Assembly (NCBI RefSeq): GCF_021869535.1
Contig: NW_026262690.1
Location: forward strand, 11,209,501 to 11,273,500
Direction of reading: 5' to 3'
DNA: 64,000 nt
From: Mytilus californianus
Lineage: Eukaryota > Mollusca > Bivalvia > Mytilida > Mytilidae
Every line of letters begins with the position of its first letter. Within the stretch, counting starts at the first letter, position 1. Shown here piece after piece: positions 1 through 11,669 of this stretch. The notes beneath the pieces were generated by a model. The model saw nothing but the letters and a program-made list of their open reading frames with translations, did no database searches and was not told the origin of the DNA. Position numbers and translations under genes: made by a program.

Positions 1-230
1 TGCGGCCACTTCCATTTTAGACAAAAACCATATGAAAAGTGACGTTTTATGGCATATTTGATAGATTAATCATATTCAAGCTTGAATTTGAGCGTCTTTA
101 ATGACCAAATCAGTTCAAATCGTGTACATAAACAAATTGAATCGACTGAAGTAAAAAAAAAATGTAAAAAATCTTTCATTAGATTCGAATTTTTGGCCAA
201 AACTAGCCCTTACCGGACCTTCTCCTTTGT
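1..230 (-). repeat. Dispersed repeat R1, copy at window edge
   Basis: This stretch matches, in reverse orientation and with moderate divergence, the block at 44225-44480 inside intron 11 of the ADAMTS-like gene. Shared landmarks are the end TGCGGCCACTTCCATTTTAG, an ATGGCATATTTGATAGATT-like segment, a TTTAATGACCAAAT segment and the CCTTACCGGA end. It has no coding potential. The left edge may be cut by the window. Family identity is unknown to me. Confidence 0.7.
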
Positions 231-2049
231 GTCCATATCCAATACGTTATTCTGACGTCATGTGCAAATTAGAAACACATTTAAGTCGGAACTTAGGCAT
301 TTGTAAATAATATTACTCAAATAATTAATTGAATGGATTATTGATTTTGAAAAAATCTGCAGTTTGTTTCTCTAAATGAAAATAGGATTTTTTTAAGTGA
401 TGACCTTTGGCCTCGATTTAAGGCATGATGGTACCAGCGTTCATATTTACGACATATATTTTCAAAAAAGTGCACGAATTAAGCTTTCCAACGACCTATT
501 ATAATGCCATGAGGTACGTAGGTAATTTAAATTTCTAAAACTGTCCTCTCCGCTGCTCCACTATAACGTTTTCTTAATTTGTGTATCAGACCGCACACTT
601 ATCCATTAAACAATATTAAAAATACAGTACTATATCATATGAACTGTTTTGACTTGAAAGATTTGTATAAATCATATTTTTGATTCAAAATAATATAAAT
701 ATCTAGACTAGTACATTTTTATTCGAAACACACGACTACACTGTTATAGACGCCTTTCGTCACTTTTTGATACGTCGCTGTAAAGGAGTTTGGATAATTT
801 TGGTAACGCTTATAAGGTTGAAAGGAAGTAAATAAAGACGACGGGCGAAGAAGTAGAAGTCAATTTATTTTCACCTGCCTTGTTAATTAGAGCAGAATGT
901 CGATATACTAAAGAAATGAATATCGGCTACTTGTGTGACTATAGCAAGAGATATTTCGGAAAACTATTTGTGATGAACAAAGCTCTACGGGCATATTTAT
1001 GCAAGGGGTGTACTTCATTCATAATACTTTGATTCATTCAGTACTCTAAACAAATGCCGGCTTTTCACTAAATATATACTAGTCAACATATGTCTTTTGC
1101 CGATTTATTTACTACCACATTCGGAAAAGATTTTATAATAAAAACGTAGAACCCCAAATGCTACTTTTGTCGCCTATGCAAATAATTATTTCCTTTTAAC
1201 AATAAAACTGCAAGAAAGGGTTCACACGTTGAAATACATAAATTTTCGGTAAAAAAAAGTTTAAGAGAATTGCGCAGTAACTTTGACAGCAGTTTAGACT
1301 GATTTAGTTATTACTTACGTCCGAACTAGTTTTGAACGTTGTGTTTGGAAAAAAGCTCGAGACAGTCGTTGTAAAAGGGGGTTAAAACATTACGAAGTTA
1401 TTAGAAAATAACGATAGTAAATCAGGGCAAACTTATTAAGACTAGTATACTTAGACACACAGCCTTGATGCTGCTCAGTGTAATCCAGGTATAGGAAAGA
1501 CTGACCAGTATAAATACACCTTTTTTATTAATGTTGACCAAAGTTAACAACTGAAAAACCTTTCGAACTTATCGAACTTTGTCGCTTCATTCATTGCATT
1601 AGGTGTCATGCAGCGCGTGTATTTGACATCAACTTCCGTTATCAGTAATGGACTTTGCAAAATTAAAGTTACCAAGAACGAAAATTTGATATTTCTTGAA
1701 TAGCTGAGTGATATCCTTATCGCTATTTGCTCCAATCTTGATAAGTTCTGAAAGTAACAGCTTTTTCATGACTCTAATTTGTATTTAAAAGATAGGTTCA
1801 TAAACTATCAAAAAATTTTCATGTTCGCTTTCTTAACTTTGACCTACCACAGCACATTACTGACGACGTTTATTTTTGCAACACTTGACCCCAACAGGAA
1901 GTTTTCTGAGTACATGTAACTGTTATTCCGGATTGAACTTAAAACAAACCACCAACACATGACAGAAACGAAAGGTAAGTCTTTTTTTAGTTGATTCATG
2001 TTACAATTTGTAAGATTAAATAAAAATATGGCGTAGTTAGATAAATGAA
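231..2049. other. Unassigned AT-rich DNA
   Basis: No open frame longer than about 70 codons has protein-like composition, and no splice-consistent exon chain or repeat family was recognised. Nothing to report. Confidence 0.6.
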
Positions 2050-2065
2050 ATTTCATTTCTGTATT

Positions 2066-2253
2066 CTTTAGGTCTCTTTTTTTTTTATTCTTTATATTTT
2101 TTGCCCATTATTCCCTATTCTTCCTATTTTAGCACCCCATTCTTCTCTATTCTTTATTTTTGCCTTTTTTTTTTTATTCTTTATATTTTTGCAATTTATT
2201 CTGTACATTTTGCCCATTATTCTCTATTTTGTAAGCCCCATCCAGACCCTCAT
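2066..2253 (-). repeat. Copy of the short minisatellite-bearing element found at 14284-14500
   Basis: Repeated TTCTCTATTCTTTATATTTT units end in CCCCATCCAGACCCTCAT (2236-2253), which is the terminal inverted repeat of the element at 14284-14500. The internal units run opposite to that copy. The other terminal repeat is not visible near 2066, so this copy is truncated or diverged. A spurious 168-codon frame runs through it because the units lack stops on this strand. Confidence 0.65.
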
Positions 2254-3400
2254 GAATTGCCCATCCTACTTTATCAAAAGAGGGTGGTAAAGGGTTATTT
2301 TCGTGCAACGTGTTTTGCCATTTTTATTTCACGTGCAGCCGTGTTTCGTGAAATCGGTAAAAAGATCAACGTGCAAGAAATTTTTAATTGTTCGTTCATC
2401 GTGAAATGGCAATTTTATTTCTCGTTCTTCCCCCCCCCCCCCCCCCCCCCCCCCCTTACGCCCCTCAGAAAATTTTGCAAGACGTCACATTTATACGTCA
2501 TTAACGTAAAGCGTTACATTAACATGCAACAGGTAAGTTGTCAGTACCTCGAGGAACATGTATCCATCAGAAATGTGATACTTTGGTCTTTGCGTTTCTG
2601 TTACTGATGTCGATAAATGATAGATCTACATCTCTATGTGCCGAACATCATCTTTGACTTACAAATTGTTGTGTTTTGTAGTTGTACCTGCCACAGTTAT
2701 TGGCATATTGCACGTATTTCGAATGTATTTGATATGTATACACAAGATTCCAGTTTCAATTTTATAACTGACCCGGTTGACCTTGGGTCATTTGGGCAAA
2801 ACGTGTCATAGGACATTGTGACGTAAAGATATTTGCTTTGTGACCTCAAATTTTAGCCGGGAAGGGGGGGGGAGCACCAATTGGAAGGTCATGTATTTTC
2901 AAGTCAAGCATGTCATTGAATATAAAAATTTAAGTAAAGGGCATGCAGAATATTCAAATTCAAATATTTTATTGGATAAAGCACATATCCAGATACAACA
3001 TGACAAATAATGTAAATAAAACATAGATCTAATGCTTAACAAGAGAAAATTAATGACAATGAATGATAGTATTTTAGTTCCAAAAAATCTTGTAGTGTCT
3101 TGCAATGACCTTTGCTATTCGTCTTAACGTTAAATATATTCATTGCTACAAGGGATAAACTCCCAGTTGAATTCGCCATTACTTTTTCCAAGCAGCTGTG
3201 CACATAGAAATACATTGAAACTTGTGTATACTCATTTCACATGCTTGTTGACATCGATGTGTGAAACAAACCAACAAAAAAAATACAATGTCATAAAATG
3301 TCTTTCCTTCGGAATTTAGTTCAAACGGGGTTTCTAAAGGGGTTTAGGTAATCTTGACTTTAGTCTTAAAATATATTTTCTAACTTTGAGATGCATATTG
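2254..3400. other. Unassigned DNA with a poly-C tract
   Basis: Apart from the 26-base C run at 2430-2455 there is no recognisable gene or repeat family. Short open frames have low-complexity translations. Confidence 0.5.
2430..2455. repeat. Poly-C tract (26 C)
   Basis: An uninterrupted run of 26 C follows CTCGTTCTT. Its complementary strand is a G run with potential to form G-quadruplex-like structure. The exact length may be affected by sequencing error. Confidence 0.85.
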
Positions 3401-3477
3401 GTTTAAACAATATTTTATTCGATAAGTCAAATCATGCTATATAATATAATACAGTATAAACAATGGGATTCAGAAAC

Positions 3478-3491
3478 AAGCAACATTGCTT
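3478..3491 (-). other. 3' UTR stem-loop of LINE copy 1
   Basis: A perfect 6-bp stem (AAGCAA / TTGCTT) with a two-base loop lies between GGGATTCAGAAAC and TTAATCTGTCTCC. The same flanks surround a different but equally paired stem in LINE copy 2 (19720-19735). Compensatory change suggests a structured RNA signal, perhaps the site the reverse transcriptase recognises; the role is inferred. Confidence 0.6.
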
Positions 3492-3709
3492 ATTTTAATC
3501 TGTCTCCAAAAGAATGCTGACATACAATATAATGAATACTTGGAGCATGCTCTGTCAATTGAAATATATTAAGAATAGTAAATACAAAAAAATATAGTTT
3601 GAGAAAAAAGGGAGAAAAAAAAACAAAAAACAAAAACAAAAAACAAAAAACAAGTGATTGAAATGAGCTAAATGAAATGCAAGGAAAACATATAAATGAT
3701 GCTTTCATA

Positions 3710-6700
3710 TTATGGTGTGAATCTTTTACTTTTCAATATGTATTTTTGTACCAATACAAAAAGAGTACAATTTTCTTCATCAGTTAAACAATCTGACCCA
3801 AAAAGCAAAATATTTACATCAATACGCTGCGGAAAATCAGTAAGAGAATTCAGTAGCACTTGGCGTATGTTAGTATAGTAAGGACACGTTAATAAAAAAT
3901 GAGAGCTTGTTTCTATAGCACCACAACGACAATTTGGCGAATCCACTAAATTACGTAAAAATAAATCGGAGTTTAAAGCACTAGAGTTCATTCGCAAGCG
4001 TGCATGGAGAATTTGTCCAATGCGATTTCCAACATAATAATGTGTGGGAACCTTCTTATTTTGTTTACAAATATGTTTTTTAAATAGAAAGAGAGAGTCG
4101 CACTGTCTTATATTAAAAGGTATCTTATTCCATAATTTCACGGTTGCAGGGAAAAAGTATTCTGAATATAAGCGAGTTCTTGTAACGATTTCTAAGATAT
4201 TTTGACGTTGCCTTGTATAATGGTTATGCCTACTTTCTACTAAACCTGGTATTTGTTCACGGAGATAACTAGGTGTTTTGTCATATATAATTTTGTGCCA
4301 GAGTATCAATCTATGATTTTCTCTTCGTTCCGATAACTTTTCCCATTGAGTTTCGACATATAACTTACCAATATTCGTAAGTTTAGTCCCCCCTGTAACT
4401 ATGCGTGCGGCATCCAGCTGGATATATTCAAGCCTTTGTATTAGGTTTACATTATGTGTGTCCCATACAACATCGGCGTATTCAAGAATTGGCCGTATAA
4501 AAGACATATATAGTTTTTCCAGAGTGAACCGATCGAAAACGTTTCTAACTTTTCGTAGAATATTAACCCTTAAATAAGATTTTTTCATTATGTATTCGAT
4601 GTGGTCTTGCCAAAATCCATTATTAGAAAAATAAACACCAAGATGTTTGTGATTGTCGACTATTTTCAGTTCTTGGTTATTCATTTTTAAAGGGGGGTGG
4701 TACAACTTAGTTTTTTTCCTAGAAATAATCATAGACTCTGTTTTTTTGGCATTAAAATTAACAAGCCATTTTTGTGACCAATTATATATTTTATCTAAAT
4801 CATTGTTTAGTGTTTCAGCAGCTTCAATCGGATTATCAACTACTAAGTACAATGAGGTATCGTCAGCAAATAATTTAATTTCTGCATGAATATCTTCGAC
4901 AATGTCATTTATAAAGATTAAAAACAGTAGAGGCCATAAAATAGACCCCTGGGGTACCCCTGCATTTACTGGTAGCCATTCAGAACTTGTACCATTTATT
5001 ACCACACTTTGGGATCTTCCTGACAGATAATTTTCAAACCATTTCAATAAACTACCAGATATTCCAGCTTGTTGTAATTTGAAAAGAAGACCCTTATGCC
5101 AAACTCTATCGAAGGCTTTGCTTATATCACAGAAAACAACCCTTATTTCTTTACCACTATCAAGAGCTTTACCAAAATCATTTGAAATATTAACCAGTTG
5201 ATTTACTGCTGAGTCCCCCCTAGTGAAGCCAGACTGATTATTGCTAAGAAACTTATTTTGTTTTAAGTGATTGTAAACATGTTTATAAACACAACGCTCC
5301 ATACACTTTGATATAACACTCAAGAGGGAAATCGGTCTATAATTTTTCACATCATTTGGTTTATTACTTTTGAATACAGGGGAAACATTTGCTCTTTTCC
5401 ATTGATGGGGAAATACTGCACTACGCAAGGACAAGTTGAATAATTTACACAAAGGACTTTTAAGAATAGCTGAAGCCTCTTTTAACAGTTTTGGATTTAT
5501 TAAATCAGGACCTGAAGCTTTTGATGGATTAATTATACTAAGAATGTCTTCCACTTCTGTTTCGTTAAGTTCTATTTCGTTGATTGTAGTTGAAGCATTA
5601 AGAGGTATAACGGGTAAAATTGTACTGGAGTCATCAATATAAGACTGGGATGCAAAAAAATGATTTAATTCGTTTGCTTTGTCGATATCATCAAATATAA
5701 GAGAATCATTTATTAAAAGAGGTGGTATACTTGTGTCTTTTGATTTCATACCTGTAATTTGATTTACGATTTTCCACCAATTCTTATTAGAGGAGTTGTT
5801 ATTAATAACTTTTTTTATCAAGGAATTATTAAAATCTTCTTTAGATTTTCTTACTAAATTGGTAACTTCGTTTCGTATTTTCCTAAATTTATTCCAGTCT
5901 TTCGAATTATTACGTCTTTTAGCAATTTTGTGTATTCGATTCTCTTTCCTTATCTTTTTCTTTATTTCATTAGTAAGCCAAGGGGGTTGATCCTTACGAA
6001 CTGTTATTATTTTATTTGGAATACATTTATCGGCTGCATCTAAAATAATATGTGTGATATTTGCCGTCATGTCTTCAATATTATCTGAATCTGTTATTGA
6101 ATTCCAATTATTTCCGGACAAAATATTTCTGTATTTTGTATAGTCGCCACGATCATACAACCATATTTTACGTTTGAAAGATTTATGACAGGTTTTGGGA
6201 AAATTTAAAAGACCAATAATAGGACAATGGTACCTCAATTGATCAAGAAGTGGCGGACCAACGCCACAGTACGTAACAGCATTTACGTTGTTTGTAATGA
6301 AAAGATCTAACAATGAAGAAGACTGTTCAGTAAAATGTGTTGGTTCGTCTATCAACTGATTCAAACTGAACTGTGTTAATAAAGGTTTAATCTTAGAGTT
6401 AACGCAACTTATTTGATTATCATTAAAATCGCCAGTAATCATTATGTAATCTACATGATTGTCGTTTAAGGCCATATCTAGTGAGTTTTCTAATTTCACC
6501 CAAATATCTTGCTCGCAATTAGGGGGGATATAGAAAGTCCCAAAGAGAACTTTTTTACCATGTAATTTTAGTTCTAGCCACAGATTCAAGGTTGTCCATT
6601 TCTATGTCTTGGCGTCGATGTGCAACTAAATTATTTTTAACATATACGACAACTCCACCGCCTGTTTTTTGTGGTCCTCTATCTCGACGGAAGGGGCTAT

Positions 6701-7253
6701 GATAATTTAGTAACTTTATTGATTCGTCTGTGTTATAATTGTTTAGCCAAGACTCCGTAAAAGCCAATATGTCAAAATCATCATACTCCGCTTCTATAAG
6801 GTCCAATTTTGGTACGATACTTTGAATATTTAGATGAAGAAATGACACAGCTTTTGAGAACAATTCAGAAAAATTTGATAAATCAGCAATGTTAACGGTA
6901 CTACCTGAGGAGTTTAAATCATCATTCGGACCAGGGTTTGTTTCTAAGCCTGCTATTATTAACAGCATTTGAACAATAACAAGTATGAAAGAGAACGCAA
7001 ATATAAATAATACATCACAGGAAGCATTGCTTTTAGTACATACATTAACATTTTTACAAATTTGGGATTTAGCATTTTTATTATATGTTAAGAAATTGAT
7101 CAACAGTGCTAGTGCGACTGCTTTCAATTTTGTTTTGCTAAAAAGTATTAGGTTGATACAGAATACATCAAGATATGTAAGTCTCTGTTTAATGTTAGTA
7201 CCTGGAATAAATAGGCCAACTCTCATGCGATATTGTTCAATACTAATACCCAT
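3710..7253 (-). pseudogene. LINE copy 1 ORF2: endonuclease-reverse transcriptase, one frameshift
   Basis: The polyprotein that nicks target DNA and copies the element RNA. Frame one (7253-6555) has an N-terminal hydrophobic stretch, a 2A-like motif (6927-6953), then the start of an AP-endonuclease domain (HLNIQS, FTESWL, TGGGVVVYVK). The reading frame shifts near 6570-6590, and frame two (6589-3710, 959 codons) continues the endonuclease: ITGDFND (D54, N56), SLLDLF and RYHCPI. The reverse transcriptase follows: a VFCDISKAFDRVWH box, AGVPQGSIL, and the catalytic FADD at residues 574-577 (4859-4870). A Cys/His segment (C-x-C...H...C) near residues 885-905 closes the protein. Residue 552, normally Gly in QGSILGP, is Trp here (codon at 4934-4936). 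The frameshift and W552 argue that this copy is dead. LINE copy 2 supplies a related comparison. Confidence 0.92.
6927..6953 (-). other. 2A-like motif AGLETNPGP in LINE copy 1
   Basis: Residues 101-109 of the 7253-start frame read A-G-L-E-T-N-P-G-P, right after a hydrophobic run (FIFAFSFILVIVQMLLII). The 2A consensus is D-(V/I)-E-x-N-P-G-P, where the ribosome skips the final Gly-Pro bond. Here the Asp is Gly and V/I is Leu, so activity may be lost in this copy. 2A-like motifs upstream of the endonuclease are known from some CR1-like LINEs of invertebrates. Confidence 0.65.
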
Positions 7254-8078
7254 TTACTATGTAACACCTGATTGGTCTCTTTGAAGATGAGAGCGGCCAA
7301 CTTCTAAACAAATACATCTTTGCATTTCATTTTTACAAAAGTAAGGGAAGTACATCATTTCAAACAGTTTGTGAGAACAAAATATATACAACAATGCATT
7401 TAATACAAATAAAAAAAGAAATAGGCACATTTATGTGACTATGTAGAGGTATATGTACCTCTGGCGTAGGAGAATAAAGAAACCTTAATTATTATGATTA
7501 AAGAAAAGATCAATACTACAACTTTGTTAACAATTCACATGTATAGTTATTATTGAATGGATCCCAAAAAAAAAATTGTCCAATCAAAGACAAGTTTGAG
7601 CTAATAAGACATGTGATTGGCCAAGAAGTCACGCACAAGTAAATAATTTTACTATCGGCGCTTGGGATAGTAAATTCCAAAATGACCTGTAAAAATAAAA
7701 ATAAAAACCAAAGTTTACTCATATATAGAAGGAAATTAAATTTTAAGTGATAAACATTTGAAAAGTGGTCGATATTAAGAATATTTTCTGTAAACTACGG
7801 AATTAATTCACAATTAGTATACATTTAAGAATTTAATCGCACATTATCTTAAGCGATTCGAAAAAAAATGTTACTTAGAGTGAAAACAAGTTACCCACAA
7901 AGAAATATAATTTGTAAAGTGCTAGCTTTATAAAGGAATGACAATAAATTATAAAATTATAAAACTGTCTCTTAAGAATACAATTGAAGTGGCCATGCAT
8001 AATATAAATATAAAGTTGTAAAAAGAAAAAAAAAACATTTTAATTTCATTTATACAAGTCTATTTACGATAACAGTAC
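7254..8078 (-). other. Inter-ORF region of LINE copy 1
   Basis: AT-rich, no conserved frame. It separates ORF1 from ORF2 by about 825 bases, longer than is usual for a reinitiation-type LINE. It may hold an extra insertion or a regulatory spacer; nothing further is visible. Confidence 0.5.
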
Positions 8079-9137
8079 TTAGGAGTGAGGCTCACTTCCA
8101 GATTCCAGATTTGCGTCGGATACTGTTGGTGCTGTAGATAATGTTTCAGCATAGGTTCGAAGCCTGCACGGTGTTTCGTAACTCGGCGGTCTTTGCAGTT
8201 TTCTGTTGTAGTCGAGTCTGTCAAGAAAGTTTTTAGCTCCTGGACAGCAGTAGACAGAGACGAAGTTGAGAAAAGCTGCCATTGTATTGACTTGGTGGAC
8301 CTGTTCAATATTATCCTTTACAAAGATTTTGCCGTTCACGGTCCATGTATCTCTTATGTGATGCTCAATACGAAGCTGTCGAGCTTTAAATGCAATGGTG
8401 TTCCTGATTTTTGTGAGGTCCTCATTTACCCTGATATACCTGAGATCTCTGTTTTCTCTCATCGCTTTTTTACATTTCAGTATTCGTTTCTTAGCAAAGT
8501 GGTCTTTCAACTTAACAATCACCTGTCTGGGACGAGGTGGAACAGAATTTCTCGCACTGTTAGCATTATCGGAGCCAGTACGAGGTTGACCAATACGATG
8601 GGATCGAACAACGTCGTTAATATCAATACTCTTATCAACAGACTTCAATAATTCTTTGACCAGCTCTGTCGTTTGTTCTGATGTTTCGCTACTCCCTCCA
8701 TCCGGTATACCATTAATACGAAGTAAATCGCGACGACCGTACTGTTCTAAGGCATCAATATCGTCGCGTAGACTTTGGTTCTCCTTTGATAGTTTATCTA
8801 TTTCGGATTTGTATTGTTGTATTGTTGCTTTGATGGTATAGTCTATCTCTTCATGTTAAAGTTCTTTTAGTTGAAGAGCTATTTTTACAATATCGGACTC
8901 AGCCAAGGAGCAAGTAATAGTTTGTGATGGTATGTTGGGCTCTTGTACTTGTTGGTATTGGAGTGAACTGAGACCTGCGGAAACAGTAGCATGATGTATT
9001 ACAGATGGGTCAATATCGACAGGAGGAGAGTCTGGGTCAGATTGAGACGACATAATGTATCTTTTTACAGATTCATTTTCAGGTGGCGATGGCTTGCTGA
9101 GACGGCGAAGTCGATTGGTGTTATCAGGTGTTTGCAT
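8079..9137 (-). pseudogene. LINE copy 1 ORF1: coiled coil plus L1-ORF1p-like RNA-binding domain, one stop
   Basis: A single frame of 353 codons broken by one TAA at 8856-8858. The N-terminal third is polar (residues 1-93). After the stop the same frame runs on through a heptad-rich coiled coil (KSEIDKLSKENQSLRDDID) into EQYGRRDLLRINGIP (residues 131-145), the hallmark entry into the RRM-like domain of L1 ORF1-type ('transposase 22') proteins. Basic segments follow (RQVIVKLKDHFAKKRILKCK and IRVNEDLTKIRNTIAFKARQ). ORF1 proteins of this type coat the element RNA and act as nucleic-acid chaperones. The antisense frame at 8193-8651 is a shadow of this gene. Apart from the stop the frame is intact, so inactivation looks recent. 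Confidence 0.85.
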
Positions 9138-9187
9138 TTGTTAAATGTTATATGTAAAGTTGATTACAATAGTGTTTACGTCTAGGT

Positions 9188-9277
9188 TAGTCTATGGAAA
9201 GGTATATACTATGAAATTTAGAGCGAGGGGCTTGCCCCAAGCTCTTAATTTCATAGTATATACCTTTCCATAGACTA
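9188..9277. repeat. 90-bp near-perfect palindrome P1
   Basis: TAGTCTATGGAAAGGTATAT... reads back on the other strand to the right end ...ATATACCTTTCCATAGACTA. The inner part (TTAGAGC / GCTCTTAA) pairs too, leaving a GC-rich centre GAGGGGCTTGCCCCA that can itself fold (GGGG-CTTG-CCCC). It abuts the 5' end of LINE copy 1. Outer-arm sequence (CATAGTA.ATACCTTTCC) resembles the arms of the inverted repeat at 10006-10384. Confidence 0.85.
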
Positions 9278-10005
9278 TCCAATTTAGCACATATTTACAA
9301 CTCGAGTAATCTTTTAATTGGTCTATTGATAGTTTATTTTGGCTGACTACTTGTATCACAGGTGTTTGTAAAACGGAGCTCATTAACGAATTTTGTAAAT
9401 CTACTCACCAGTATCATTGTAAAATATGTGATTTCAAAAGGCCCTTCACTCCAGAATGAAAAGATGGTAGCTGCTGGTGTAAGTATGTATACTGATATAA
9501 AGCGGTGTTTTACTATACATGTTCTTCTTAGGTAAGATGACAAAATGAATTGACCAAAAGCAGGTAATAATGAAATTGCAGTGGAAGCTTTACATGTTTT
9601 GAAAACATTTTTTAATTTCACAGTAAAACTAAAGCTATAATAAATTTGAAACATATAGATAGTTTGTCCCCAAAGATATAGTCTAGCAGATAGGCATTAA
9701 AAAGCAACGTCAAATAGATCAGAGATTATAGGTTTTGTGTTGTTTTTTTTATTAGTTCAAAGTAAAAACTAAAAGATTTATCAGAATATGTTTATATATA
9801 TATGTATATAGGTGGCACATTATCTTCAGACATAATCACAGTTTTTCAATTCATGACATCGTCCTGAACATGCAGGAAATATTTGCCAATGGACATTAAG
9901 CAACCAATAATCAATAAATCAATCAATTCATGACGAAATAGATCTCTTTCCTTAAGAAAGTTTAAAAAAAATTATTACCAAGTTGCTTTAATTTTCCTTC
10001 ACAAG
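9278..10005. other. Unassigned DNA
   Basis: No recognised gene. The 106-codon minus frame at 9334-9654 has no family signature. A short TATATATGTATATA run lies near 9793. Confidence 0.5.
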
Positions 10006-10384
10006 TTTTCATAGTACACACTTTTCTGTGTACAAAGTAATTGCATGGATGATACATTATCATAATTTTAAGATATCGTTGTACTCTAATCAAGGTATAA
10101 AGAACCATATGTATTACCCTTTATTTTAATGATAAAATTTGCAATTGTCAAAAACATTTTTTAGATCCAAAGATTTTAATAGCAGGATATTTAAAAATCA
10201 ATGTGAAAACTAATTACAAACTATTTAATTTAATGTCATTAATTTGGAACACAGCATTTTATTTCAAAATAGCCAGTGGCAATTTTTGTTTTAAATATCT
10301 TGATTACGATACAATGAAATCTTACCCTTGTGGTCATTCATGCGTAGTTACTTAGTACACAGGAAAAGTATGTACTATGAAAAT
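10006..10384. mobile_element. Non-autonomous inverted-repeat element (about 380 bp)
   Basis: The left arm from TTTTCATAGTACACACTTTT and the right arm ending AAAAGTATGTACTATGAAAA are inverted copies. The match continues inward (TGTACAAAGTAATTGCATG versus the complement of CATGCGTAGTTACTTAGTACA) for about 50 bases per arm. The 280-base middle is AT-rich and non-coding. The outer motif is shared with palindrome P1, so the two may be one MITE family in compact and extended forms. Confidence 0.65.
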
Positions 10385-11659
10385 TAGAAGGCAAATATAA
10401 GCAATTTGATTGGACGAGAAGTTGTAAGTATGTGCTAAAGTATACAGGTGACAGATTGTTGCATATTTACCTTCAATTTCGTTGAGAAGAGTTCACAGAT
10501 ATAAATAAATAAGTTATATACACAGCTATATACTAATGAAATTTATACATCAAATCCACATTTTGACGAAATATATCCTCAACGATCAATTAACCAACCA
10601 TTTCATATCCTCCTAGAGGTAAAAAGTGTCTTTACGGATAACATTTTCAAATTTTTCTTGGAGCAAAAGAAAACACGTCCATTACCAGAACAGGCATGCA
10701 TATTATTTTTGTCCTTCTGTACAAATGATATTCTTTACAATAGTTTATCTGTGAAAAGAGAAAGAAAAACTAACAAACAATTTCGTATTTAAGGTAGATG
10801 GGGGGGGGGGGGGGGGGGAGGGGGGCTCTAAATTAAAATCCATAGAATTTTAAATAATTTCCACTTATGTGGCAAAGTTGGAAAAAATAATGAATCAAAC
10901 AAATTTTTTTTGGGTAAAATACAGCCGTAAAATATGATACAACACATAGTTTTCTATATAAACATGAAAAGTCTTACACGAATTACTTACTACTCTCGAA
11001 ATTTGCACATTTCATTAAAGATCTAGACCGATTGTTATCTGCTATTTCAAAATCCAAGATGGCGGAAGACACCCAAGCTACCTTAACTGTTCATATTATT
11101 ACATTTTTTCAACGTATTTGTATTTGGACGTCGTACAAATGAATTTGTTCCAGTCATTCATGGTGTGAATCCTGAGAGTTGTTGAAACCCAGTGGAATTT
11201 TGCTTTAGGAATTTCGCATCAAAACTTCCCCATATTTTCATATGCGCATAACATTAAAGGTTCAAAGATTAAAATTGCCGTTGGACTATTTTTAGAAAAA
11301 CAATAAAAAAATTGTACATGTTTTAGTTAAATTTGGTTTGACTCAATCCGTCAATCAGTATATATTCAACAGCTCTCCCTCGAATATCATTTTCGACGCC
11401 TGAATTTTAACTACATGTATGCCCATATCTTTTGGTAATGAAAAATTCCCAAAAAGTTTTATATATAATATATAATATAATATCTCCAAGAGACACATTT
11501 CTGATAATCTTAGTCCGCCGCCGAGTCCATGTTTGAAATTTCACAATTTTCCAACAATTTTTATTCAAATGATCTATAACACATAAGTACTCATTTCAAC
11601 ACATTTAAGTATATCCTGTGAATATCTTCAGAAAGTTTAACTTCACCACTGCGTACACA
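10385..11659. other. Unassigned DNA
   Basis: No gene seen. It contains the G run at 10800-10818 and a TATATAATATATAATATAATAT stretch near 11460. Confidence 0.5.
10800..10818. repeat. Poly-G tract (19 G)
   Basis: Nineteen G in a row, then A and six more G. A similar tract with an interruption occurs at 18037-18060. Confidence 0.85.
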
Positions 11660-11669
11660 GTGCATATAA

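Larger units (their letters stand above)
3401..9187 (-). mobile_element. LINE retrotransposon copy 1 (CR1/Jockey-type), nearly full length
   Basis: Read on the minus strand the element has ORF1 (9137-8079), an 825-base inter-ORF region, ORF2 (7253-3710), and a 3' untranslated region with a conserved stem-loop. The 3' boundary is set by the end of similarity with LINE copy 2 (GTTTAAACA at 3401 and 19632). The 5' boundary is put just before the palindrome at 9188 and is a guess. The element carries one stop in ORF1, one frameshift in ORF2 and one altered RT core residue, so it is inactive as read, but only slightly decayed. The clade is not certain: RT motifs fit the Jockey/CR1 side of the LINE tree while ORF1 is L1-ORF1p-like. 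Confidence 0.9.

Noticed and set aside
2101..2607. 168-codon plus-strand frame with a poly-Pro stretch
   Set aside because: The first part is the minisatellite of a short element and the Pro run is the poly-C tract; low complexity, no domain.
8193..8651. 152-codon plus-strand frame
   Set aside because: Exactly antisense to LINE ORF1, which has clear coiled-coil and RNA-binding motifs.
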